DNA of 64,000 nucleotides from Seohaeicola saemankumensis (lineage in GTDB: Bacteria > Pseudomonadota > Alphaproteobacteria > Rhodobacterales > Rhodobacteraceae). The notes under the pieces are model-generated. The model did no database searches, was not told the origin of the DNA, and saw only the letters and a list, made by a program, of their open reading frames with translations. The stretch is taken from the NCBI RefSeq assembly GCF_042678485.1, contig NZ_JBHTKR010000001.1:558001-622000 (forward strand). Reading direction: 5' to 3'. Below, one piece after another: positions 25,897-34,350 of this stretch. Every line of letters starts with the position of its first letter. Position 1 is the first letter of the stretch. A program made the position numbers and the translations under genes.

Positions 25897-26678
25897 CCTA
25901 TGAGACGATCGAGATCGAACGGGACAGTCGCGGGGTGGCGACCGTCTGGCTGGCGCGGCAGGACAAGCACAATGCGCTGTCGGCGCGGATGATCGCAGAG
26001 CTGACCGAGGCGGCGCAGGCGCTGGGCGCGGATGAGGCCGTGCGCGTGGTCGTGCTGGCGGCGCGGGGCAAAAGCTTTTGCGCGGGCGGCGATCTTGGCT
26101 GGATGCAGGAACAGATGGCGGCGGATGCCGTGACGCGCGGGCGCGAGGCGGCCAAGCTGGCCTGGATGTTGCAGGCGCTGAACACGCTGCCGAAGCCCCT
26201 GATCGGGCGGGTGCAGGGCAATGCCTTTGGCGGCGGGGTGGGCATGGCCTCGGTCTGTGACATCGCGATCGGGGCGGATGGGGTGCTGATGGGGTTGACC
26301 GAAACGCGGCTGGGCCTGATCCCGGCCACCATCGGCCCCTATGTCTGTGCCCGCATGGGCGAGGCGCGGGCGCGGCGCGTCTTCATGTCGGGCCGGCGTT
26401 TTGCCGCCGCCGAGGCGGTGGAGCTGGGTCTGCTGGCCCGCGCCGTTCCCGCCGACGCCCTGGACAGCGCCGTCGCGGCCGAGGTTGCCCCCTACCTGGA
26501 CTGTGCCCCGCAGGCCGTCGCCCGCGCCAAGGCGCTGCTGCGGCGCCTGGGGCCGGTGATCGACGCGGCGACGATCGAGCATACCATCGCCGAACTGACC
26601 GCCTGCTGGGAAGGCATCGAGGCCCCCGAAGGGATCGGCGCGTTTTTCGACAAGCGCAAGCCGCGCTGGCAGGGATAG
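25893..26678 (+). CDS. liuC: Enoyl-CoA hydratase family, probably methylglutaconyl-CoA hydratase
   Basis: A 261-residue crotonase-fold protein. The oxyanion-hole motifs are FCAGGDLGWMQEQM near residue 60 and GNAFGGGVGMASVCDIAIG near 110; the catalytic Glu region follows in TETRLGLIPATIGPY. The GGDLGWMQ motif and the operon point to hydration of 3-methylglutaconyl-CoA to HMG-CoA. The start overlaps the lyase stop (ATGA). It is the last gene of the liu operon; no good terminator hairpin follows, only an intergenic region rich in short palindromes (TGAATATTCA at 26749). Confidence 0.92.
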   Translation: MTYETIEIERDSRGVATVWLARQDKHNALSARMIAELTEAAQALGADEAVRVVVLAARGKSFCAGGDLGWMQEQMAADAVTRGREAAKLAWMLQALNTLPKPLIGRVQGNAFGGGVGMASVCDIAIGADGVLMGLTETRLGLIPATIGPYVCARMGEARARRVFMSGRRFAAAEAVELGLLARAVPADALDSAVAAEVAPYLDCAPQAVARAKALLRRLGPVIDAATIEHTIAELTACWEGIEAPEGIGAFFDKRKPRWQG

Positions 26679-26880
26679 GATATCCCGGCCACGCCTGTCA
26701 GAATCGCGCATCACCATGCCGCATCGCGGCAATTTTCGGCCAATGCCTTGAATATTCAGACGTTCCTTCGCGCCGTTATCCAGACGATTTGACGCATGGA
26801 GGGGGGCTTTTTTCGGTATCCCATTGTATGCGCTACCTTTTCCGGACACCTGCAAAGCGGCGAATGTGACGGCCTCTCGG

Positions 26881-26909
26881 TTGACCCTGACCGGGGGCAG
26901 GAGTAAACC
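26881..26909 (+). promoter_or_regulatory. Candidate promoter of the nuo operon
   Basis: TTGACC (26881-26886), 17 bases, TAAACC (26904-26909), about 50 bases before the nuoA start. The region 26679-26964 holds no gene. The TTGACG at 26789 has no matching -10, so this is the better of two weak candidates. Confidence 0.33.
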
Positions 26910-26964
26910 TGCGCGCAAACCTGTAGCCAGCAGATTGCGCTTTGATGCGCGGAAGGAGCCACTC

Positions 26965-27330
26965 TTGGAAGGGATGCTTAGGGAATATCTGCCCATCCTG
27001 GTCTTTCTGGCCATTGCCATCGGACTTGGCCTTGTCCTGATCCTGTCGGCCGTGATCATCGCGGTGCGGAATCCCGATCCCGAAAAGGTCAGCGCCTACG
27101 AATGCGGCTTCAACGCTTTCGACGATGCCCGCATGAAATTCGACGTGCGCTTCTACCTCGTATCGATCCTGTTCATCATCTTCGATCTGGAAATCGCCTT
27201 CCTGTTTCCCTGGGCGGTGGCCTTCCAGGATGTCAGCATGGTGGGGTTCTGGTCGATGATGGTCTTTCTGGCCGTGCTGACCGTGGGCTTTGCCTATGAG
27301 TGGAAGAAGGGAGCCCTGGAATGGGAGTGA
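26965..27330 (+). CDS. nuoA: NADH-quinone oxidoreductase subunit A
   Basis: A 121-residue membrane subunit of complex I with three transmembrane helices. The conserved AYECGFNAFDDARMKFDVRFY loop-helix region, which shapes the quinone-channel loop, is present. I choose the TTG at 26965 because GGAAGGAG ends six bases before it and the length (121) matches Paracoccus NuoA; the ATG at 26974 is too far from the ribosome binding site, and an ATG at 26824 would add 47 non-homologous residues. It opens the nuo operon and overlaps nuoB. Confidence 0.93.
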   Translation: MEGMLREYLPILVFLAIAIGLGLVLILSAVIIAVRNPDPEKVSAYECGFNAFDDARMKFDVRFYLVSILFIIFDLEIAFLFPWAVAFQDVSMVGFWSMMVFLAVLTVGFAYEWKKGALEWE

Positions 27331-27854
27331 TGACAGGCGCCAATACCGCGGGCGGCGACCGCGAACATGCCACGCAGGCCCTGAATGCCGAGCTGGCCGA
27401 CAAGGGTTTCCTGCTGACCTCGACCGAGGATATCATCAACTGGGCGCGGACCGGCAGCCTGCACTGGATGACCTTTGGTCTGGCCTGCTGCGCGGTCGAG
27501 ATGATGCATACCTCGATGCCGCGCTATGATGCGGAACGCTTCGGGATCGCGCCGCGCGCCAGCCCGCGCCAGTCCGATCTGATGATCGTGGCCGGTACGC
27601 TGACCAACAAGATGGCGCCCGCGCTGCGCAAGGTCTACGACCAGATGCCCGAACCGCGCTACGTGCTGTCGATGGGCAGCTGCGCCAATGGCGGCGGCTA
27701 TTACCACTACAGCTATTCGGTCGTGCGCGGCTGTGACCGGATCGTGCCGGTCGATGTCTATGTGCCGGGCTGCCCCCCCACCGCCGAGGCGCTGCTTTAT
27801 GGTCTGATGCAGCTGCAGCGCAAGATACGGCGTACCGGAACGATCGTGCGTTGA
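27321..27854 (+). CDS. nuoB: NADH-quinone oxidoreductase subunit B
   Basis: A 177-residue peripheral-arm subunit that carries the terminal [4Fe-4S] cluster N2. The ligands are seen in FGLACCAVEMM (adjacent Cys pair), SMGSCANGGG and VPGCPPT. The start at 27321 lies inside nuoA, after GAAGGGAG; an in-frame ATG at 27330 overlapping the nuoA stop is an alternative giving a length of 174. Confidence 0.96.
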   Translation: MGVMTGANTAGGDREHATQALNAELADKGFLLTSTEDIINWARTGSLHWMTFGLACCAVEMMHTSMPRYDAERFGIAPRASPRQSDLMIVAGTLTNKMAPALRKVYDQMPEPRYVLSMGSCANGGGYYHYSYSVVRGCDRIVPVDVYVPGCPPTAEALLYGLMQLQRKIRRTGTIVR

Positions 27855-27909
27855 TGCGCGCGGCCCCCGCGACAGGGGCCGCCGCCTCGCCTCCAGAAGG
27901 AACGACACA

Positions 27910-28518
27910 ATGAGTGACGCGTTGAACGAATTGGGACAGCATATCGCGGCCAGACGACCGCAATGCGTCCTGTCCTGGGATGTCAGCCATGGCGAGCTGA
28001 ACATGGATATCGCGCCCTCGAATATCGAGGATTTTGTCGAGTTCCTGAAAACCGACCGCAACTGCCGCTTTTCCAGCCTGGTCGACATCACCGCCGTGGA
28101 TTACCCCAGCCGCGAAAAGCGGTTCGACGTGGTCTATCACTTCCTGTCGATGTACCGGAACCAGCGCATCCGCCTGCGCGTGGCCGTGCGCGAAGACGAG
28201 ATGGTGCATTCGATCTCGAATGTGCACCCCTCGGCCAACTGGTTCGAGCGCGAGGTGTTCGACATGTTCGGCATCCTGTTCACCGGCCATCCGGACCTGC
28301 GCCGCATCCTGACCGATTACGGCTTTCGCGGCCATCCGCTGCGCAAGGATTTCCCGACCACCGGCTACACCGAGGTGCGGTATGACGAGGCGCAGAAGCG
28401 TGTCGTCTACGAGCCCGTCAAGCTGGTGCAGGAATACCGCCAGTTCGATTTCATGAGTCCCTGGGAAGGGGCGCAATACATTCTTCCGGGTGACGAGAAG
28501 AAAGAGGGGGCGAAGTGA
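27910..28518 (+). CDS. nuoC: NADH-quinone oxidoreductase subunit C
   Basis: A 202-residue 30-kDa-type subunit of the peripheral arm, kept separate from nuoD (in E. coli they are fused). The signature EREVFDMFGILFTGHPDLRR and GFRGHPLRKDFP lie at about residues 114-155. AGAAGGA precedes the ATG. Its stop overlaps the nuoD start. Confidence 0.96.
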   Translation: MSDALNELGQHIAARRPQCVLSWDVSHGELNMDIAPSNIEDFVEFLKTDRNCRFSSLVDITAVDYPSREKRFDVVYHFLSMYRNQRIRLRVAVREDEMVHSISNVHPSANWFEREVFDMFGILFTGHPDLRRILTDYGFRGHPLRKDFPTTGYTEVRYDEAQKRVVYEPVKLVQEYRQFDFMSPWEGAQYILPGDEKKEGAK

Positions 28519-29732
28519 TGGACGGCTCCAAGGGATTCAACGACGCCCAGACGGGCGAGCAGAAGATCCGCAACTTCAACATCAACTTCGGCCCGCAGCA
28601 CCCTGCCGCGCATGGTGTGCTGCGCCTGGTGCTGGAGCTGGACGGCGAGATCGTGGAGCGTTGCGATCCGCATATCGGCCTGCTGCACCGTGGCACCGAA
28701 AAGCTGATGGAAAGCCGGACCTACCTGCAGAACCTGCCCTATTTCGACCGGCTGGATTACGTGGCTCCGATGAACCAGGAACATGCCTGGTGCCTGGCCA
28801 TCGAAAGACTGACCGGGGTCGAGGTGCCGCGCCGCGCCAGCCTGATCCGGGTGCTCTATTCCGAAATCGGCCGCGTGCTGAACCACCTGCTGAACGTCAC
28901 CACGCAGGCGATGGACGTGGGCGCGCTGACCCCGCCGCTCTGGGGCTTCGAGGAACGCGAAAAGCTGATGATCTTCTACGAGCGGGCCTGCGGCGCGCGC
29001 CTGCATGCGGCCTATTTCCGGCCCGGCGGCGTGCATCAGGATCTGCCTGATGACCTGCTGGAGGATATTGATACCTGGGCAGTGGAATTCCCCAAGGTTC
29101 TGGCCGATATCGACGGTCTGCTGACCGAAAACCGCATCTTCAAGCAGCGCAACTGCGATATCGGTGTCGTGACCGAGGAAGATATCCAGACCTACGGCTT
29201 TTCCGGCGTGATGGTGCGCGGCTCGGGCCTGGCCTGGGACCTGCGCCGCGCGCAGCCCTATGAATGCTATGACGAGTTCGAGTTCCAGATCCCCGTGGGC
29301 AAGAACGGCGACTGCTATGATCGCTATCTCGTGCGGATGGAAGAGATGCGCCAGTCGGTCAGCATCATCCGCCAGGCGATTGCCAAGCTGCGCGTGGAAA
29401 AGGGCGATGTGATGGCGCGCGGCAAGATCACGCCGCCCAAGCGCGGGGATATGAAAACCTCGATGGAAGCGCTGATCCATCACTTCAAGCTTTATACCGA
29501 AGGTTTCCACGTTCCGGCGGGCGAGGTCTATGCCTGCGTCGAGGCGCCCAAGGGCGAATTCGGCGTCTACCTTGTGGCTGATGGCACCAACCGGCCCTAC
29601 CGCGCCAAGCTGCGCGCGCCGGGTTATCTGCATCTGCAGGCCATGGATTACCTGGCCAAGGGCCATCAGCTGGCCGATGTGGCTGCGATCATCGGGACGA
29701 TGGATGTCGTGTTCGGGGAGATTGACCGTTGA
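28518..29732 (+). CDS. nuoD: NADH-quinone oxidoreductase subunit D
   Basis: A 404-residue 49-kDa-type subunit lining the quinone site. The N-terminal NFGPQHPAAHGVLRLV has the conserved quinone-site His, HIGLLHRGTEKLME follows, and the protein ends with the expected FGEIDR. ATG 28518 shares one base with the nuoC stop; a GTG three bases before it is possible but less likely. Confidence 0.97.
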   Translation: MDGSKGFNDAQTGEQKIRNFNINFGPQHPAAHGVLRLVLELDGEIVERCDPHIGLLHRGTEKLMESRTYLQNLPYFDRLDYVAPMNQEHAWCLAIERLTGVEVPRRASLIRVLYSEIGRVLNHLLNVTTQAMDVGALTPPLWGFEEREKLMIFYERACGARLHAAYFRPGGVHQDLPDDLLEDIDTWAVEFPKVLADIDGLLTENRIFKQRNCDIGVVTEEDIQTYGFSGVMVRGSGLAWDLRRAQPYECYDEFEFQIPVGKNGDCYDRYLVRMEEMRQSVSIIRQAIAKLRVEKGDVMARGKITPPKRGDMKTSMEALIHHFKLYTEGFHVPAGEVYACVEAPKGEFGVYLVADGTNRPYRAKLRAPGYLHLQAMDYLAKGHQLADVAAIIGTMDVVFGEIDR

Positions 29733-29734
29733 GC

Positions 29735-30019
29735 ATGGCTTTGCGTTATTCCGCCCTTCTGGCCGGCGCGGGGGTGCTTCTGGCCGCCTGCGCCACGCCG
29801 CCGACCGGCACATCGGCCGCTGACCTTGCCAATTACGAGGCCGCCGTTGCCAGCCTTGGCTGCACGCTTGTGACCGAACCGGATTACCTTGCCGTCGGCA
29901 TCCAGACCGGCCTGACCCGTGAGCAGTTGCTGGGGATGACCCAGTATCAGCTGGCCGCGCGCCGCGCCGAAAGCCTGCCGGAAGGCGGGATCAAACTTAC
30001 CACCGGAGTCTGTGCCTGA
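29735..30019 (+). CDS. Small predicted lipoprotein between nuoD and nuoE
   Basis: A 94-residue protein with a lipoprotein signal (LLAAC lipobox near residue 17-18) and two later Cys (one in ASLGCTLV, one in the C-terminal GVCA) that could form a disulphide outside the cytoplasm. The body (ADLANYEAAVASLGCTL and LTREQLLGMTQYQLAARR) looks like a small helical domain. A TTG at 29729, overlapping the nuoD stop and better spaced from GGGGAG, is an alternative start. I know no function; the stop overlaps the nuoE start by one base. Confidence 0.75.
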   Translation: MALRYSALLAGAGVLLAACATPPTGTSAADLANYEAAVASLGCTLVTEPDYLAVGIQTGLTREQLLGMTQYQLAARRAESLPEGGIKLTTGVCA

Positions 30020-31167
30020 TGCTTCGCCGTCTCTATCACGACCAACCCGCAAGCTTTGCCTTCACGCCTGCCAACCAGGCCTGGGCCGAGGCGCAGATCA
30101 CCAAATACCCCGAAGGCCGCCAGGCATCGGCGATCATCCCGCTGCTGTGGCGCGCACAGGAGCAGGAAGGCTGGCTGACCCGTCCGGCGATCGAATATGT
30201 GGCCGGGATGCTTGGCATGGCCTATATGCGCGCGCTGGAAGTGGCCTCGTTCTACTTCATGTTCCAGCTGCAACCCGTCGGGTCCGTGGCCCATATCCAG
30301 ATCTGCGGCACCACGACCTGCATGATCTGCGGGGCCGAGGATCTGGTGGCCGTCTGCCGCGAAAAGATCGCCGACAAGCCCCATGCGCTGAGCGCCGATG
30401 GCAAGTTCAGCTGGGAAGAGGTGGAATGCCTGGGCTCCTGCGCGAATGCGCCGATGGCGCAGATCGGCAAGGATTATTACGAGGATCTGACCGCCAAGCG
30501 GCTGGGCGAGATCATCGACGAACTGGCCGCTGGCAAGGTGCCGGTGCCCGGTCCGCAGAACGGGCGCTATGCCTCCGAACCGCTGTCCGGCCTGACCAGC
30601 CTCAAGGATATGGACAGCGGAAAGACGCAGTATAACGCGTCGGCCCAATTGGCTGTCGATATCGGCGATACCGTCAAGCGGATCGACGGCACCGAAGTGC
30701 CGCTGACCGCACCGTGGCAAGGCAAGGCAGGGCAGGACAAGGTGGGGCAGGGCAAAGCCGCGCCGAAAGCCGCCGCACCCAAGGCCAAGGCCGCGCCCAA
30801 GGCGCCGACCCCCGATGCGGCCGAAAAGATCGCAAAGCCTGCCGCCAAGCCTGCTGCCACCCCGGCCCCCGCTGCGGGCGAGGGGACAAAGCCCAAGACC
30901 ATGAAGGCGCCGCGCAAGGCCGGGGCCGATGATCTGAAGCTGATCAAGGGTGTCGGCCCCAAGCTTGAGGCGCTACTGCACAGCATGGGCTTTTACCATT
31001 TCGACCAGATCGCCCAATGGTCCTCGGAAGAGGTCGCATGGGTCGATCAGAACCTGGAAGGCTTCAAGGGGCGCGTCACCCGTGACGACTGGGTCGCGCA
31101 GGCCGCGATCCTGGCCGAAGGGGGCGAGACTGAATTCTCCAACCGTGCTAAGAAGGGCAAGGTCTGA
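30019..31167 (+). CDS. nuoE: NADH-quinone oxidoreductase subunit E with C-terminal H3TH-domain extension
   Basis: A 382-residue protein, about twice the usual NuoE length. Residues 1-230 are the 24-kDa subunit with the [2Fe-2S] ligands Cys 96, 101, 137 and 141 (CGTTTC and ECLGSC). Residues about 235-300 are an Ala/Pro/Lys-rich flexible linker. Residues about 309-379 form a helix-hairpin-helix-like domain with KGVGPKLEALL and GFYHFDQIA, resembling the H3TH 'flap endonuclease-like' domain (COG3743) also attached to some alphaproteobacterial proteins. The same domain recurs in the next gene. Such domains usually bind nucleic acid or protein; their role in complex I is unknown. Confidence 0.95.
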   Translation: MLRRLYHDQPASFAFTPANQAWAEAQITKYPEGRQASAIIPLLWRAQEQEGWLTRPAIEYVAGMLGMAYMRALEVASFYFMFQLQPVGSVAHIQICGTTTCMICGAEDLVAVCREKIADKPHALSADGKFSWEEVECLGSCANAPMAQIGKDYYEDLTAKRLGEIIDELAAGKVPVPGPQNGRYASEPLSGLTSLKDMDSGKTQYNASAQLAVDIGDTVKRIDGTEVPLTAPWQGKAGQDKVGQGKAAPKAAAPKAKAAPKAPTPDAAEKIAKPAAKPAATPAPAAGEGTKPKTMKAPRKAGADDLKLIKGVGPKLEALLHSMGFYHFDQIAQWSSEEVAWVDQNLEGFKGRVTRDDWVAQAAILAEGGETEFSNRAKKGKV

Positions 31168-31204
31168 GACAGGACCGAACGGATAGCAACAGGGAGTTGG
31201 AACA

Positions 31205-31873
31205 ATGGGTGAGCCGATGAAGAAAAGCAGTTGCCAGATCGCATGCTGGGCCATGGGCGCTGCTGCGGGCCTTGTGGCCTTCGTGATGCTGCTGGCGCTT
31301 GGCGGATGGGGTTTCATACAGGCCGTATTCGGCGCTGCAGTCATCTTTGTCGTGCTGGGGGGGCTGATGTCCCTGATCTTCTGCAAGCCGCTGCCGCCGC
31401 TGGGTGGCGTGAAGGCCGGGTTGGACGAGGCTGAAAACACATCCGCACCCGCGCAAACCGCAGCTGCACCGGCACCCGCCCCGGCGCCCGCTGCGAAACC
31501 AGCCGCTGCACCAGCCCCGGCACCTGCTGCGGAACCCGTTGCAGCAGCACCCGCCGCACCGGCCACAGCGGCGACAGCGGCCGAAGGCGCAAAACCCGCC
31601 ACCTTGACCGCCGCGCGCGGTGGCAAGGCTGACAACCTCAAGGAAATCAAGGGTGTGGGGCCGAAGCTGGAGAAGATGCTGAACGGGATGGGCTTTTACC
31701 ATTTCGATCAGATCGCGGCCTGGACTGCGGCCGAACTGGCCTGGGTCGATGAGAACCTGAGCGGTTTCAAGGGCCGCGCCAGCCGTGACAACTGGGTGGA
31801 CCAGGCAAAGATCCTGGCCAGCGGCGGCGAGACGGAATTTTCGAAACGGGTCGAGGATGGCGACGTCTACTGA
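31205..31873 (+). CDS. Membrane-anchored H3TH-domain protein next to nuoE
   Basis: A 222-residue protein with two N-terminal hydrophobic helices (about residues 12-35 and 38-60), an Ala/Pro-rich linker (about 75-130) and a C-terminal H3TH domain (about 145-215) that is identical to the NuoE tail at about 52 of 71 positions, including GFYHFDQIA. The DNA is also nearly identical in places (for example at 30985 and 31688). AGGGAG precedes the ATG. It seems a second carrier of the NuoE tail domain, tied to the membrane. No enzymatic motif was found. An assembly or tethering role for complex I is inference. Confidence 0.82.
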   Translation: MGEPMKKSSCQIACWAMGAAAGLVAFVMLLALGGWGFIQAVFGAAVIFVVLGGLMSLIFCKPLPPLGGVKAGLDEAENTSAPAQTAAAPAPAPAPAAKPAAAPAPAPAAEPVAAAPAAPATAATAAEGAKPATLTAARGGKADNLKEIKGVGPKLEKMLNGMGFYHFDQIAAWTAAELAWVDENLSGFKGRASRDNWVDQAKILASGGETEFSKRVEDGDVY

Positions 31874-31900
31874 CGTCGGCAGAGCAGGAACGGATAGGGC

Positions 31901-32125
31901 ATGACACGGGAACGGGACACGGAACTGGCGCGCAAGGGACGCATGGTCGCGATCGTCATCGCGGGCACCGGCCTGTTCTGGATCCTGGCCACGGTGCTGG
32001 GCGGGCAGTTTGGTCTGACCCAGCGCACCCGCGCCCTGTTCGACCTGATGGCGCTGGCGGGGTTCGTCTGGGCCATGTGGATGATTTACCAAATCTGGCG
32101 GTTGCGCCAGGATGACAAGGGATAG
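31901..32125 (+). CDS. Small two-helix membrane protein (DUF5337-like) in the nuo operon
   Basis: A 74-residue protein with a basic and acidic N-terminus (MTRERDTELARKGR), two hydrophobic helices (about 16-35 and 44-65) and a short basic tail. It resembles the DUF5337 family that I recall beside nuoF in Rhodobacterales; the family name is from memory. No function is known. Its stop lies five bases before the nuoF start. Confidence 0.75.
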   Translation: MTRERDTELARKGRMVAIVIAGTGLFWILATVLGGQFGLTQRTRALFDLMALAGFVWAMWMIYQIWRLRQDDKG

Positions 32126-32130
32126 GCGTG

Positions 32131-33426
32131 ATGCTGAAGGATCAGGACCGCATTTTCACCAACCTCTACGGCATGCATGACCGCACGCTGAAAGGGGCGA
32201 TGGCGCGTGGTCATTGGGATGGCACGGCGAACATCCTGAAAAACGGGCGCGACTGGATCATCGCGCAGATGAAGGCATCCGGGCTGCGCGGTCGTGGCGG
32301 CGCGGGTTTTCCCACCGGCCTCAAGTGGTCGTTCATGCCCAAGGAAAGCGATGGCCGCCCGGCCTACCTGGTGGTGAACGCGGACGAATCCGAGCCGGGC
32401 ACCTGCAAGGACCGCGAGATCATGCGCCATGATCCGCACACGCTGATCGAGGGCTGTCTGATCGCCTCTTTCGCGATGAACGCGCATGCCTGCTACATCT
32501 ATATTCGCGGCGAATACATCCGCGAAAAAGAGGCCCTGCAAGCCGCCATTGACGAGGCTTACGAGGCCGGTCTGGTCGGCAAGAACGCCTGCAAGTCGGG
32601 CTGGGATTTCGACATCTACCTGCACCATGGCGCCGGCGCCTATATCTGCGGCGAGGAAACCGCCCTGCTGGAAAGCCTTGAAGGCAAGAAGGGCATGCCA
32701 CGCATGAAGCCGCCATTCCCGGCGGGTGCGGGTCTCTATGGCTGCCCCACCACGGTGAACAACGTGGAATCCATCGCGGTGGTGCCCACGATCCTGCGGC
32801 GCGGCCCGGAATGGTTCGCGGGCTTTGGACGTCCGAACAACGCGGGCACCAAGCTGTTCGCGATCTCGGGCCATGTGAACAACCCCTGCGTGGTCGAAGA
32901 GGCGATGTCGATCAGTTTCGAAGAGCTGATCGAGACCCATTGCGGCGGTATCCGTGGCGGGTGGGACAACCTCAAGGCGGTGATCCCGGGCGGGTCATCC
33001 GTGCCGATGATCCCCGGTGCCGCGATGCGCGAGGCGATCATGGATTTCGACTACCTGCGCGAACAGCGCTCGGGCCTGGGCACGGCGGCGGTGATCGTCA
33101 TGGACAACTCGACCGATGTGATCAAGGCGATCTGGCGTCTGTCCAAGTTCTACAAGCACGAAAGCTGCGGCCAGTGCACGCCCTGCCGCGAAGGCACCGG
33201 CTGGATGATGCGCGTCATGGACCGTCTGGTGAAGGGCGAGGCCGAGGTCGAGGAAATCGACATGCTGCTCGATGTGACCAAGCAGGTCGAGGGGCACACG
33301 ATCTGCGCGCTTGGCGATGCGGCGGCCTGGCCGATCCAGGGCCTGATCCGGCATTTCCGCGACGAGATCGAGGATCGCATCAAGCACAAGCGCAGCGGCC
33401 GCGTCAGCGCCGTGGCGGCGGAGTAG
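32131..33426 (+). CDS. nuoF: NADH-quinone oxidoreductase subunit F (NADH- and FMN-binding)
   Basis: A 431-residue 51-kDa subunit, the same length as in Paracoccus. GLRGRGGAGFPTGLKW is the NADH site, GAGAYICGEETALLESLEG the FMN site, and ESCGQCTPCREG with HTICALGD bind the N3 [4Fe-4S] cluster. It takes electrons from NADH and works with NuoE and NuoG. ATG 32131 gives the family start; a GTG one codon earlier is possible. Confidence 0.97.
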   Translation: MLKDQDRIFTNLYGMHDRTLKGAMARGHWDGTANILKNGRDWIIAQMKASGLRGRGGAGFPTGLKWSFMPKESDGRPAYLVVNADESEPGTCKDREIMRHDPHTLIEGCLIASFAMNAHACYIYIRGEYIREKEALQAAIDEAYEAGLVGKNACKSGWDFDIYLHHGAGAYICGEETALLESLEGKKGMPRMKPPFPAGAGLYGCPTTVNNVESIAVVPTILRRGPEWFAGFGRPNNAGTKLFAISGHVNNPCVVEEAMSISFEELIETHCGGIRGGWDNLKAVIPGGSSVPMIPGAAMREAIMDFDYLREQRSGLGTAAVIVMDNSTDVIKAIWRLSKFYKHESCGQCTPCREGTGWMMRVMDRLVKGEAEVEEIDMLLDVTKQVEGHTICALGDAAAWPIQGLIRHFRDEIEDRIKHKRSGRVSAVAAE

Positions 33427-33431
33427 GGCGG

Positions 33432-33785
33432 ATGCGGCTTTCCCTTCTGACGCTTGGTGCGGTGGTGGCACTGACGGGATGTTCGTCGGTGACGGGCGTG
33501 ACCGACAGGCTGATCGGCCGGAACAAACCGGCCTTTGACGGCCAGTTCTTCCGCGCCTCTGTTGCCTTCGACAAGACCGCGCCGGCCGATTTCGTGGTGC
33601 GTGTGCAGGATGCGGGCAAGTCGCTGGCCGGTGCGCGTGAGGCGGGACGGTATGAGGCGACGAAACATTGCATCACCTATTTCGGCAATTCCGCCGCGCT
33701 CTGGCAGGTCGGACCGGACAGCCCGGATACCGCGCTGGTCTTCGACGGTGATGCGCTGGTGCTGACCGGGCGTTGTGCGGGATGA
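33432..33785 (+). CDS. Small predicted lipoprotein between nuoF and nuoG
   Basis: A 117-residue protein starting five bases after the nuoF stop, with signal MRLSLLTLGAVVALTGC (lipobox Cys 17). The mature part has two Cys (KHCITYF and the C-terminal TGRCAG) that could bond, as in the other nuo-operon lipoproteins. Family unknown to me. GTAGGGCGG before the ATG is a weak ribosome binding site, so expression may rely on coupling to nuoF. Confidence 0.75.
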   Translation: MRLSLLTLGAVVALTGCSSVTGVTDRLIGRNKPAFDGQFFRASVAFDKTAPADFVVRVQDAGKSLAGAREAGRYEATKHCITYFGNSAALWQVGPDSPDTALVFDGDALVLTGRCAG

Positions 33786-33918
33786 AGGGTGACGCTGTCA
33801 TATCGGGGCTGCGGAGGGGCTGTTATTGCATAGCGGCGACCCTGCGCCCCACCTGTGCCGGATGGCAGGGGGGCGTGATGGCGCCCGCCGCCTTTTGCGG
33901 CATGCAAGGAGATGTGAC

Positions 33919-34344
33919 ATGCGAATGATCCGTTCTGGTACGAACATGATGATGGTCTGCGCCGTGGCGCTGGGGCTGGGGCTGCCCGCGATGGCTGCGG
34001 GCAAACCCAACCTGCGCGACCTGCCCGAGATCGACGACCGGATGCTGTGGGTGGCCATGGCCATCGAGATCAGCGACCGCTGCCCGACCATTGAACCGCG
34101 CACCCTGCGCGGCCTGAACTACCTCTGGAGCATCCGGACCCAGGCGCAGGCGCTTGGGTACACCACCTCCGAGATCAAGGCCTATGTGGACAGCGAAGCC
34201 GAAAAGGCGCGGATGCGCGCCCGTGGCGAGGCCTATGTCCGCACGCAGGGCCTTGACCCAAGCAACACCGCCGACCTGTGCAAACTGGGTCAGGCGGAAA
34301 TCGCGAAGGGCAGCCAGATCGGCGCCTTCCTGAGACTGAAGTGA
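33919..34344 (+). CDS. Exported protein of unknown function (DUF5333-like) before nuoG
   Basis: A 141-residue protein with a Sec signal peptide (about 1-27, ending LPAMAAG) and a helical mature domain containing two Cys (SDRCPTIEPR and ADLCKLGQAE). AAGGAG lies seven bases before ATG 33919, which sets the start. It resembles the DUF5333 family that I recall in Rhodobacterales nuo operons. The spacing of the Cys pair and the helices (YVDSEAEKARMRARGEAYV) suggest a small periplasmic disulphide protein. No function is known. Confidence 0.78.
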   Translation: MRMIRSGTNMMMVCAVALGLGLPAMAAGKPNLRDLPEIDDRMLWVAMAIEISDRCPTIEPRTLRGLNYLWSIRTQAQALGYTTSEIKAYVDSEAEKARMRARGEAYVRTQGLDPSNTADLCKLGQAEIAKGSQIGAFLRLK

Positions 34345-34350
34345 GATCAA

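Noticed and set aside
26789..26820. TTGACG followed by a T-rich tract as a nuo promoter or liu terminator
   Set aside because: No -10 box at an acceptable distance, and no stem before the six-T run, so neither reading is supported.
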